Positions 38,331-49,500 of a DNA stretch of 64,000 nucleotides are shown piece after piece (within the stretch, counting starts at the first letter, position 1; each line of letters starts with the position of its first letter). Location of the stretch: contig CM057142.1 of assembly GCA_029964075.1 (NCBI GenBank), forward strand, positions 6,215,770 through 6,279,769, read 5' to 3'. Below the pieces are notes generated by a model. The model was not told the DNA's origin. It ran no database searches and saw only the letters and a program-made list of their open reading frames with translations. Both the position numbers and the translations under genes were made by a program. This DNA comes from Patiria pectinifera. Taxonomy: Eukaryota > Echinodermata > Asteroidea > Valvatida > Asterinidae.

Positions 38331-38813
38331 TTAATGGCTGATGGTAAGAGTAGATGTACTAGATGGCCATGCTTTAAGATTGTTATTATCTTCATCTGTG
38401 CATTTGACAGGAAGAGCAAAGATTTCTTGGGATGGTGTTCGGGAGCTGAGACGGTGAAGCAACCTCCTGGTTGTGGATTCCAACTCAAAGAGATGATTGT
38501 CCTCATCCTCCGGGATCAGTCTTCGTACGGTCTCCGCCAGTTGGAACAGGTACTCCATGTTGTGTCCGCTCATCCCCCGGGAGCTCAGGATCTCTGTGGC
38601 TATAGTGTGCACCGGGGCGGGGCCCATGTAGTGGGGGCAGTCGGGGGTAGCGGTGTAGACAACCACGTCGTGTTGCGAGCCAGCCCTGGCGTAGAAGGTG
38701 GTGTTCTGGAATGTGTAACCACCCAGTCTGCATTCCCTGGTGTTCAAGTGGCCAAGGGCTGCTAGAATTTGTGCTTCACCCTGGAGAAGGAAGGCCATAC
38801 CCCACGTCACACC
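38331..38813 (-). CDS. CHAC1: CHAC1-like gamma-glutamylcyclotransferase, terminal coding exon
   Basis: Third and last coding exon, 160 codons plus stop, after a CTATGTGCCACAG acceptor. It opens with GVTWGMAF (residues 75-82), then the catalytic-glutamate segment LNTRECRLGGY. Here E101 aligns with the general acid/base Glu of CHAC1 (E115 in human). Downstream are VYTATPDCPHYMGPAP and ILSSRGMSGHNMEYLFQLAE, both typical of the ChaC C-terminal half. All expected catalytic motifs are intact, so the enzyme looks functional. About 40 residues after the conserved fold, ending TISH, are lineage-specific and Ser/Thr/Asn-rich. The exon is separated from exon 2 by a 3979-nt intron that carries repeats. 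Confidence 0.94.
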   Translation of the reverse strand, partial: GVTWGMAFLLQGEAQILAALGHLNTRECRLGGYTFQNTTFYARAGSQHDVVVYTATPDCPHYMGPAPVHTIATEILSSRGMSGHNMEYLFQLAETVRRLIPEDEDNHLFELESTTRRLLHRLSSRTPSQEIFALPVKCTDEDNNNLKAWPSSTSTLTISH

Positions 38814-41721
38814 CTGTGGCACATAGAAAATAGATAAGACATGAAATCACTCAGTACTTGGAACGTAACAAGTAATTTGGGGTGGGGGTGGGGGGGGGGG
38901 GTTAAGGTTGTTGTTTAAAGACCGGTTCATACTTCCAGCAAAATGAAGGCAAACCCAAAGTGAATTTGACGTCATGAAACATTCGTTGCCAAGATTGCTG
39001 GAGTTGAAACGTGTTCAACCTTTACATAAAAATTGAGGTTTGTTTTTACACTGACTATGAACCAATCTGTAATAAAAGAGAGGGAAAAATCATTGCATGG
39101 AGTAGAGTCCCTGGCTACGTTCAAAGCTTAAACTGTTAATTGCAGCGCTTTTCTTTTTCAGTGAATTCAAAAATCTTGGAGTAAGTTGCCATGTACATGG
39201 TTCATTTAAGTTTTTTCAGTCAATCATTATTTTTATACTGCAGCACAAAACAATGATGCATCTCGATACTCGAGGAAAATTGTTTCTATGTTATATTTAC
39301 TAAGTACTGAATTGTGCTCAGATATAGGGAGTATGGTATTTTTTTTCAAACAATATGGTTTTTTTTGGTAATTAAAAGTCTCTGTCACTGAAAGATGCAG
39401 TCCTTATAAATCATGTACAAGTCCTTTGAAATCACACTAAAAGTTTAGGTTGTTTTTGTTTTGCAATTTCTAGAAGCCTAGATGTGACATGAACGCATAT
39501 AAGATTTCAGAGGTATGTATGTTTTATAATACCAGCAACTTTTAGGGGTTGAGTGGAAGTGTTGCATAATAACAGGAATGATGTTTTGAAGAAAAAAAAG
39601 CTTAGCATTTCAACCATTATAAATATAGTATTTTCCCACTTGTATTGTTGTTTTTATTTCCATTTTCAATATCATCTTTTTCAATTTCCAGGTTCAGGGG
39701 AAATGTGTAAATGCCAAATGACGTGTGAAAATAAGCAGAATTTTACATTTACTTGCATTTGGGCGACCATATTACTTATAACATTGAAGTTTTTTTTTAT
39801 TGTTAAAATGGGATTCGTTTATGCACACTGCTGGTATAAACACAAAATATACATGATTAAATTGATGCATATACGTGTATAAGACAACATTTTGCATTTC
39901 CTCTATTTTTGTAAACAATTGTTTGGAGAAAAGCCAAATGTTCAAAGGTTTTAGTTGTTTATGTCTTACATGTAAAATTATTTACTGCAATCTATGCACT
40001 CAGTTGATCCTTTGTTTTCCTTAAAGCACTTACTAATGAATTGAACATAATGAAATTCCAGCGTGTAAATAAAGTTATTTGAAGTTGGTTAATCCAGAAT
40101 ATGTCCAGAACAGTGAAGTCTAAAATTTCATCTAAAGCTGTCAGCTTTTAGGTTGTTTTGTCCATTCTTCAGTGGCAGATCTGGGGGGGAGGGGTCTATA
40201 CCATATACCATATTTCAATAGGGGGCGCTGTTCAAATTCGACGATTATTAACACTAGATTACAGAACGGTGTACCGTATTTTGAACAGGACATTATACCA
40301 GTATAATTTTTTTTGGGGGGGGGGGGGTTTCGACTTATTTTTTTGGAATTTGTATGATAATTTTTTTTGAGAGAGCTGTTTTTTGGGGTTTTTTTTACCC
40401 CCAAAACCCCCCTCTGGATCTGCGCCTGATTATGTTTATAACTTATAAGAGTGCGTGTTTATAAATTACCTAGCAATTTTTTTCTAAAAAATATATATTG
40501 TATAAATATAACAAAAATGAGTTTCTTTCAGCATCAGAGAAACAATAGGCTTCCATAGAAATAATTCTAGATTTGACAACCTATATCATACCAAAATTGA
40601 TAGCCAATGGATACGCTACGGCCACACATGTCAATGTTTTGATTCTGTGCTCTGACCAAGTCCATCAGGCAAAACAGGCTGAAACTGTTATAATAGCCGA
40701 TATATTCATATATAAAGAATAATCCCCGTGCCGCCTCTAATCTATCGATCGAGCACAGCAATATGGGCGATTAATCAATAGCCCCATCACATTACCAAAC
40801 ACCTTGCTATAGCCAGGCCTTGGGCCAGACCACATATGCGGTGCCTCCCCTTCAAATCTCGACCAGTTCCCACGGTCTACCACTTGATAATCTATTGGCT
40901 AGCCTGGGATATGCATTTTCACGAGTGCGGGATATTTTGTAAAGGCTGCTAATAACGAAGAAGTATGATATAACGAATATTATTACGTAACCAAAACGCC
41001 AAAGTTTGTGAAAATTTTGTTTGTGATCCTGGTATGTATGACACGCGGTTTCCTTGTCACGTACGTTATGGTGCACCGAATCGGGATACTGATTAACAAA
41101 GACAACATTAGAACAAAGTTGGTAGTAATTGTCAAGGTTTATCCGTATCTTGCAAATTCAAAAGGGTAATTACACAAAAATGTACTTGTAAGTCTTGCAT
41201 GATACTTTGTTTTGACATCTCAGTAAATCCAAGTTATTCTTTTTAGCCACGAGAATAATTCACAAACTCACGAATTTTCATACCATTTTTTTGGTTCGCC
41301 ATTATGTTTCGTCATTTTGTTTGTTAAATATAATCAAAGATGGCAATACAACCATATATTTTACTTTTGGAAAACACCTCTAATTCTTTTCCCCTTTTTC
41401 ATTACGTAAATCAAGATGCCGAGTATAAATTCCCCGAAAAACCTAACCGCACCAGCGCTTCCAAAACAGTTCCAGATAAGTTTCGCGGTTTGTGCGTGCG
41501 CCGCTGCGTCGGCAAAATGAAAAAGTTTTTTTTCAATTTTTTCAATTGTCTCAAACCGCCAAACTCATTTGGTTTGACTGGAATCCTGCTGCTGCACAAT
41601 TTTAACGTGTTTTTAAATTTTTTCGTTAAATTCGAATAAGCTTTATACCTCCTCTGACTCCTCATATATTTGCACTAAGTTTAGTCGGGGCACCATTGTT
41701 GCAGTCATGCACACACATGCA

Positions 41722-41753
<32 letters not shown>

Positions 41754-42792
41754 CCGCGTCACCGCACCACTTTTTGGGCAAGCTCCATACCAGAAACCGG
41801 AGACTTTTTTTTTTTTGGCCTAATCAGCTAGAGGCCATGCACGTGACACACACGTCATTGCGAAGTGCATCATGTGACCGATGTGCGTGCGTCATGTCAA
41901 CAACTCCACGTGCTCCTGATCCGCGAAGCCGGTTTGGGACGTGTGGGTGGGCGTAGTAGTATTTTGGGGATTCATTCATAAAAAAAAAAAATACGCATGG
42001 GTGCGTGGGCATGATAAACAAAATAAATACCGAGTCACATGCAACGGAATGTCATGGAATCTTGAGACATTCTTGACTGAAACTCTGTCCAAACGAAAAC
42101 AAAACAGGATGTGGTGTTTGGGTTTCTGAAAATATTTTCTGACGCATTGCGGAAATGACTTCTTAGACTGTAATGTCCCGTGATCTATGGAATGTAGTAT
42201 AGTGGTTTCGGAGCGAAATATGTAATAGAAATGTCCTGACAAATGTTAAAAGATAAAATTTATTCATTTCATCGTCGTGGACCTTGAACCAAAAGTTAAG
42301 TTTTTTTTAAATACCGTATTTTTTTCTTTTTATCAAACAGAATACATGTAGCAATATTTTTTTTTTTGATAATAGATCCCGTGTCGTAATTTGACCAGCG
42401 TTTTAAAATACATGAAGTTACAGAGAAAATATCAATACATAATTTGAAAATATTGGATGTGTCAAAAAGCCTACCTGCTCCTTTTGTTTTAATCTAACGT
42501 TTACCGAATCATCAAACACTGGACGAATTTCTATCAGACGTGCTCATGGTTCGTACTCTGGTATCAAAAAAATGCGCGGCAACGAAATTATTGATTCTAT
42601 CAATCACGGGGACATTTTACCTTCGATTCTAGAACTAGTTTTCAGAGTTTCTGTTGGAACCCTGGGCCATTCACAATGTGATTTTCCAGCTCATCGGGAG
42701 GAGAAAGAATACTCCCAGAGCAAGAAACAAAAGACATCTGCCATGGTACAACTCTTATCTAAGAAAGGAAACGAAGAAGGAACAACACTTAC
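38814..42792 (-). other. Second intron of the CHAC1-like gene
   Basis: A 3979-nt GT-AG intron. It contains an inverted-repeat element at 40170-40428, a 30-base poly-A run near 41723-41752 and several homopolymer tracts. No coding sequence is supported inside it. Confidence 0.85.
40170..40428. mobile_element. Inverted-repeat element with CAGTGGCAGATC termini in the CHAC1-like intron
   Basis: The left end CAGTGGCAGATCTGGGGGG and the right end (reverse complement CAGGCGCAGATCCAGAGGGG) are imperfect inverted repeats around 220 bp of AT-rich filler. The termini resemble hAT-type MITEs in marine invertebrates. The flanks show no clear duplication, so the boundaries are approximate. Confidence 0.45.
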
Positions 42793-42828
42793 CTCGGCTT
42801 GTTCAACTAATGTGGCGACTCTTCCAGG
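42793..42828 (-). CDS. CHAC1: CHAC1-like, coding exon 2 (36-nt microexon)
   Basis: A 36-nt exon encoding the 12 residues PGRVATLVEQAE (63-74). It is flanked by an acceptor reading TTTTTAACAG and a donor reading GTAAGT, and is phase 0 on both sides. The sequence restores the family-typical PGRV-TL-E stretch between the RRFWQG block and the WG block. Skipping this exon would keep the frame but remove a beta-strand of the fold. It is too short to be seen as an isolated ORF; the protein continuity supports it. Confidence 0.9.
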
Positions 42829-42994
42829 CTGTTAAAAAGACGAAAGAAAAATTATCGTCATTTTTTTAGTCTTCAGTGTTAAATTATGATAAAAAACAAC
42901 AAAATGTAATGACTGCATAATTATTGTTTCACTTGGTAATTTATAATGGTAAAATAACTGAAATTCTAGGCAAAAATCTTCGAGTCTGTTTTAC

Positions 42995-43180
42995 CTTTCC
43001 TGGCACTCCTCTGTGCGTCGTGTTGCCCTGCCAGAACCGCCGAACATATCCCTTGACATGACCGATTTCCACCGTCGAATACTCGAAATTTGGTTTCCAG
43101 AGAAGGGAGCCGTAGCCAAAGACCCACAGACTGGTCGTGTCTGTGCAGTATTCGGGCAAAAAGCTGTCGTTTGGCGCCAT
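42995..43180 (-). CDS. CHAC1: CHAC1-like gamma-glutamylcyclotransferase, coding exon 1
   Basis: First coding exon of a ChaC-family enzyme, which cleaves cytosolic glutathione to 5-oxoproline and Cys-Gly. It encodes residues 1-62. The start is the first in-frame ATG, and the 18 residues before the fold are a short variable N-terminus. The nucleotide-fold signature [10 protein letters not shown] lies at residues 19-28 (YGSL binds the gamma-glutamyl moiety in the family). It is followed by [19 protein letters not shown], strongly diagnostic of ChaC proteins. The exon ends in phase 0 at AAG before GTAAAA. Joined to exons 2 and 3 the protein is 234 aa, closer to vertebrate CHAC1 (about 222) than CHAC2 (about 184). 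That length and the stress-type promoter favour CHAC1, but an invertebrate CHAC ancestral to both is possible. Confidence 0.93.
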
Positions 43181-43300
43181 TTCTGTGAGCAGAATTCGAC
43201 TATTTCGATGTTGTTTACTGCACGAGATCTACGTGATTCTGATCAGTATGGGCCTTTCGATCTCGCATGCTGCATGCTTTCCACCCACGGGTCGTCGCGC

Positions 43301-43432
43301 TGATGACGTATGAGCGTCAAACGTCATGAGTTGAACCTATCAATGACGCGTATTCGGGACAGCGCCTCCAGCAGGCTATGAATATTGATGATGCAGGGCT
43401 CTGATCGCTACGGCGATACACGATGATGCAAT
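43301..43432 (-). promoter_or_regulatory. Stress-response promoter segment of CHAC1-like (CRE-like sites plus CARE)
   Basis: Between about 120 and 250 bp upstream of the CHAC1-like ATG lie TGATGACGTA (43301-43310), ACGTCAT (43321-43327), a TGACGCG variant near 43343, and an exact TGATGCAAT (43424-43432). TGATGCAAT is the C/EBP-ATF composite element bound by ATF4 heterodimers (the CHOP amino-acid response element in reverse complement). Vertebrate CHAC1 is a known ATF4 target with both an ATF/CRE site and a CARE in its proximal promoter. Function here is inferred from motif identity and position. No TATA box was seen and the transcription start is unknown. Confidence 0.6.
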
Positions 43433-43439
43433 CACAACA

Positions 43440-46090
43440 AAAGTTGCGCTATAATTATGAATGGATGCAGTATATTCTCAACAAGAACACGACCAAACAT
43501 CATGAACATCCGTCATGTCATGGTAAAAATGCGTTGCGCCCTGTATCGAGGGCAGTTTATATTGAAAAGAGAATATAGTTCAGAGGATCGTCGTGCTGTA
43601 TTGTTGCTTGAACTGAGATGGATAGAATTTGATCTGTTTATGGATCAGACGTGGTAAACAATATAGGTTTTTTTAGTTAATAAAAAAAATTATATATTAT
43701 CCTCAGTTCGTTCGAAGCCATGAATTTACTGTTATTTAAATTTATTATGGAATGTCTCCCTTATGTTTAAAGTCCCATTTCTAGGCATAATTTTATTTTC
43801 TGGGCGCAAATGGCCTAAATCGATTCATCGTGATGAAAAAAAACCCCCAAGTTTACAACATTTGGTGAGGGTGGGTTAAGTTTAGGTTCGGCTTAAGTGT
43901 CATTAACGTTCGGATGTTTGTGCTAAAGTCCATGGGAATGTCTCCTAAAGGTACAATTTCCCATAATAACTGTACTGTTGCTGCATGTTGTCCTTATAGA
44001 CACTCGAGCATTGTTTAATCCAATCGAATCTGGTTTGTTTGTGAACACATTGTAAGCACGTCCTTGGTTGAAGAGTGAGCAAGGATGAACGTGATCGGCT
44101 CTCAATTGGGACTACTTTCCCATTGAAGTGCGACCTGACCAATCAACTGTGTTTCCGCTCCAACTAACCTCCTTCCCAGGAGTGTCCACTGAGCAATCCT
44201 TGATATCGAAACAGTGATAGGAATTCGTGTGGATTTGGAAGTTATCGCACTTGCCAAAGCACTTTAACATTACTACTTTCAAATTGAAAAGAAATGTTCG
44301 AAGTATAGCAGTTCTATTGGACTTATAGACCTTTGTCATGCTTCCACCATTTCAGTCATGTTCCCTGTATCCAATAACAGTACCGAATGATAATGATTTG
44401 TGCAAAAAGGAACCAGACTCTTTTTCCTTCCAGTCTCGCTTTGGTTACCGGTACATCGATCTGAATGGGAAAAATAAATGGCTGATGCAACATGATAATG
44501 GTCTATTGTCAGAAACACTGCCCACACTCGGCTTTAGCACAATGTGCATCTTTTAATTGTCAGTGGAAAGTGAAACGATCGTTTTGTCGAATTAGGCGTC
44601 TGTATTGTTGTGAAAAGGGTCGACTGCATGCGTGCTGTAATTTGACAAATTGGGCAAGAAAAACCAAGGTATTTCTGTTGTGGACACCAAGGGTGCGAGA
44701 AACAAAAATCAAGTTCCAATACAAATTTCATGTTGGTCTAGGCTACGCTAGAGAATTGTGCCATTTGAACGGTTAGACTGGAAAAGAGTCTAAACTGTCG
44801 AGTCTTGGCTACTTGACCGTATACCAATTAACTTAGCAACCGCGTAAGATTCGATTTTTTATTATTATTATTATTATTTATTCGACCTCAACAAAGAATT
44901 ACAAACAGTGATACAAAACCAAACAAAAATTACACAAAAGTGGTTGAAAACGCACAACAAAAGAAACGTATAAACATGTAATTTAAATTATTAAAAAATC
45001 ATGAAGTAGAGGGCATGCACTTTGAATTACACCTGGAGTGGGCTTCCCAATTGGGAGTTGAACAATAACCAGTAAGACACAAAAAAATCACAAAGAAAAC
45101 GACTTGGCTTTATCCAAATGTTTTCAATTCCGCGGTGCAAAAACGAATAGTCGGGTAACAGGAATTTTGTTCGATTCCTGAACAAATTTATGCGGAAACA
45201 AAAATTGAGGTCGGTGTGAGGCATGATACAATTTTACACAAACACCAGATGTTTGTGGCGCTGGATGGCCCGGTTGTTTGAGCAGAGTTATCCCGGGTGA
45301 AGTAGGCCTGTAGTGGCTGGGGTCATGTGAATGGGATGGTTTTGAAGCACCATTGACATGCTTGATGTAAGAATGAACAGCCGGTCACCACAACCGGTGT
45401 AAAAGTGCCTGGTTTGTGTAGTAAGGAAGCAGGCCTATTGAACCGCGGAGCTGTAAAAAAAAAAAAATCATCTATTATTACATGGTAACACCAGAATTAT
45501 ACGACTAAATGTACCATTAAGGAGACACGGTATCGTAATTTCTTCGAACGGTGGGAGACATCGGTCATTGCCAAAGCCCCCCTTTAGAGGCACAATTTTA
45601 TGTCGCAATTAGGTTATACTTGTTGCTCGTGGTCTAATTAGTAAACATAGTGAAATTCGTGGGAAAGGGACAAGGGAATATTGGGTTAGGGCACATTTCA
45701 GTTTGTAAAATTTGGGCACAAGTCTATGGGGATGTCTCCCAAATGTCCAACCCAGGGTAATTATTATTACTGTATAGATTTGTAAGGGCTTTTTTTCCTA
45801 ACCGTTTAATATTACATTAATGTTTACACAATCTTCGGAATGAAAAAAAGGTATCACCGAAACTATTTCCGAGATTTTTTTTTCGTACATTTTCCTCAAC
45901 CGCGTTGCTAATACTGACAGTTTTGAAATATTTGATATAATTAAAAGTTTTACAAGATAGAAATTCATTTGATGTCTCGGCGCCAGAGCAGCAAGGACAA
46001 ATTCGGTTATTTTATTGTGGCGGCTATTATAGAATTTTAATTTAAACAAAAGAGCCTGACCTTATGATATTATGATTGGATTGTACCATG
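43440..46090. other. Upstream of CHAC1-like; no further gene
   Basis: AT-rich. A phrase like AAGTCCATGGGAATGTCTCC near 43927 recurs in diverged form near 45725, which suggests an unidentified dispersed repeat. Confidence 0.4.
44860..45230 (-). mobile_element. Possible 3' end of a non-LTR retrotransposon
   Basis: On the minus strand the segment ends in GAATAAATAATAATAAT repeats, a 3' microsatellite tail typical of some LINE families, after a T-rich non-coding stretch. A short frame upstream (45027-45224) has no motif I can assign to reverse transcriptase. The call is tentative. Confidence 0.3.
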
Positions 46091-46096
46091 GAGATA

Positions 46097-46587
46097 TACA
46101 GGGTGATTAAAAACACGAAACCCAAATGTCGGGACCATTGTGTTATTGAAGTTCTGCATGTAGCACTTTCAAAATCTAGGATATGAAAGCCCAATTCATA
46201 AGCTTTCTTTTAGTACAAGAATCATTCACATCACTCATGTACTTTTCAAGTTACGGGGTTTAAAAAATTCTGTCCACGGATCACTAAAAAGGTGTGCGTT
46301 CTTTCAGCAAACCGAAAACAATTCACACACATCCACATGTGATTTGTTTTCGTTTTGCTGAAAGAACACTCACCTTTTTTGTGATCCGCGGACGGAACCT
46401 TAAAACGGCGGTTGTGTTTAAAATTCCGTAAATTGAAAAGAACATAAGTGATTTGAATGATTCTTGTACTGAAAGAAAGCTTATGAATTGGACTTTCATA
46501 TCCTAGATTTTGAAAGTGCTACATGCAGAACTTCACTAAAACAATGGTCCCGACATTTGGGGCTCTTTTTTTCTTACTCACCCTGTA
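46097..46587. mobile_element. 491-bp foldback MITE with TA target duplication
   Basis: Two arms of about 230 bp form a long inverted repeat, about 85-90% identical by eye. Termini are TACAGGGTGATTAAAAA and, on the other side, TACAGGGTGAGTAAGAAA, each flanked by TA. A TA duplication and a CAGGGTG terminus are typical of Tc1/mariner-group elements. No transposase is present, so it is non-autonomous. Confidence 0.75.
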
Positions 46588-46589
46588 TA

Positions 46590-49500
46590 GCTCCACGATT
46601 GTACGCACACCTTTTTGCTTGAAAAGTTGAAGGAATATGCATGGTAATTACTTGCATTCATGGATTCAAAACTGCACTCTTTTCCCTCAACGAAGTAGCC
46701 CTTTGGTGCACTTAGTTTTGGTTAGGCCAAAGATGTTCTCCGATGTTTCTCTCCACGTGGTGTTGGTGTAGTAGACCCCTATACCATCGATACCGTGTGA
46801 TTGTGTAAATAAGCCGAACACGACACCATAAGCGGACTATTAATTAGGCATTCTATATTCAGATTATGATGCTTAATAACAGTGCTGGTTGGTGAATCAT
46901 AAATATGCCGGGTTTTACTGAAATGCACCGAAACTAAAGAACTGAGAAAAAAAATATGACAATGTTCATTAAACATGTATCTAGACATAATACTAGGTGT
47001 TTGGCAAACCGCCTGCGCACCGTACGAAAGTTTGAGATATTCACCGATATTACATGGTATGGAAAATTTGGTCTATAAATTACATGCAGCTATGGAATAA
47101 ACAAATAACCAATGAGGCTTATTGGTAAATATCACATGAAGAACACTATAAAGACCAACGATTTTTTACATGTTTTTTTTTTTAAATTTTAATTGTTTCT
47201 GTTTTTGTTTTTGTTTTTGTTTTAAATTTGTACAACCCAATAGTCAGAACAGAGGGTGCCCCTTTTCCCCTACCTGATTCCACCGTTTCTTTTGCGATTT
47301 CATCGTAACGACCGTCATTTCTGCATGCTGAAACCCTTCCTCGGATGAATTGTGCGTTTTAATGCGTGAGCAAATAATTTATAAAGGAGGGTGGAGTCCT
47401 TCTTTTTCCAAGAAACGAGGTGCCGCTTCGTGACCTCCGCATTATGTTGTATTCCTCACGTTCCCGGATTCGGTCGATTTGCAATGAACAATTATTTACT
47501 GTAGCTTCCTGATCTGTCTGCCAATAAATTGGACAATGATTAACAAAAACCTGGTTAATGCGGGTATCATAAATTATTTCATAGAGTTCGGGTTTCCTTT
47601 TTTTGGTCTCGTTTGCAACATTTCAGTTCAGTTGATCATTGCATTTATATGTTACTTGAGTTTGTAATGTTTGTACCACTCAACATTGTTGCTTGTGTAT
47701 TTTTTTACGTTTTTCGTTTTTTTTTTTATACACTTACTGTTAACAAACATGCATGTGTATAAATTAGAAAGACCTCGATAAAAACAACTATTGACCTATT
47801 TGCATTCGAGCTAACTGACCTTGGTTAAGGATTACATTAGAATATTGGAATATCGAACGGTTTACAACTAATTACCTTATGAACCGTATTCCCTGTGTTT
47901 AAACGCTGCAGGTTGATGTTTGTGCTTCCTCTGGTTGGGTGTGCATGTAATTAAACAGGCGTTCTCGTTGGCTTGTTCCGAACTGAATGGTTAAAAGGAA
48001 AACCCAAAGTAAAACTGATTATTTGGTGGGTTTTGTCAATAATTCCTTAATGTAAAGAAAAATGTATTTATTCCTGCAGTGGGGTTAGACAATACGACTA
48101 ATTAGTCGACCTCTCCGGAACAATTCTTACCTCCTCTGTGACGGAAACATATTTCTGGCCTTTGTTTTTCTCAAAATGACGGCTGATATTTTTTTAGAGT
48201 GAACATAATAGAATGTTTAGAGCTTATTACAATGTATAAAATAATTATTGTGGATTAATTTTGACGATTGCTAAATTGGTTCCACTTGCTTTACAATTAG
48301 CTCAAAACAAGTTAATGGCTGCGTTTTATTTCCTTTTTTTCGCGGATTGAACTCGGAGGTATGCCACCCCCCCCCCCCACAAAAATATCGGCCGATTATA
48401 CATGGTATAAGATGTATTAAATTTTGTTTGTGTGTCAATATTACTCTTCCATGTTATTTATTGTATCTTTCCACTTTTGAGTCATTTCTTGAGAAATGTT
48501 TTGAATTGGGGGTAAGCATATTTCTTATGAATTACCGATCCCCCAATTTGCCCGGCTCTACGTTAGTCACGTGTGGGCAACCGGACATTCTTTGTGTTCT
48601 GATGTACTCACTGTATTTTTGATGAAATAAGCTCCCATTAACAAATTCCTCAATGACCTGAAGCCTGGTTCGGAGAATTAATTCGAGGTCAATTAAAATA
48701 TTAGGTTCTTGTGATCACAAAATTATCAAATATTAATGAGTTTTAGCCGGATTGTGTATCGCGTGCTTTATGGAGATGCATCAAAATAGTATACATACAT
48801 TGGCAACCGCAAACTCACGTGACCCCGCCAGCGAAGGTCAACCGCAGACGACCAGCCGACAGACTGACGATATGGTATAGCAATGATGTCTCGTCTCCCT
48901 TTTGTATTTACTTCTCATTAATAAGGCAAGATGGATTATTGTGAATAGAGACGGTCTGTTGACAGGCAGGCAGGGAGTCAAGGTCCAACGTGAGTGTATG
49001 ATGGGAGCGGGTCGGTCACGTATACACCAAAGGGGGGATGCAGCCCCACACGCCCCCTTTCCCCTGTCAACAGCTGCGCTTGAAGACCACCAACGGAACC
49101 AACAATATACCACAGACTGTTACCGCTATACCTCAAGTCCCAATTTTATGGAGCTATTAATTAAGCATAAATTACAATTCAGCAAATTTCAGCTGAGCAA
49201 AGATTCAGATGAGAACCAGTTTTCAAGCTGCATGCATATTTTTTTTTATATCCCCTGGCTTGAAAGCCGGAAAATGTTATTGCTAGTGCAAATTCCTTTC
49301 TGTGAATTAGCAGATGCTTAAAGGGCCCAATCTTTGGAAATGCACCTTTGTTTCCCATCTAACATGTTTTCAATTTTCGTTTTGCAATTTTCAAGGGTAT
49401 GTTGGTGCCTTTTCGGTTTTTATGCCATTGCCAATTTCCATATTCATGAGCGAAAGTCTGATGTCATTTCAGGCAGAAACCTCAATGTTACAGCCTTTTA

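Noticed and set aside
41720-41752. Processed pseudogene poly-A tail
   Set aside because: A 30-base A run, but no cDNA-like sequence precedes it; treated as a homopolymer tract.
48902-49321. 139-codon plus-strand frame
   Set aside because: Not similar to any family I know; no coding context.
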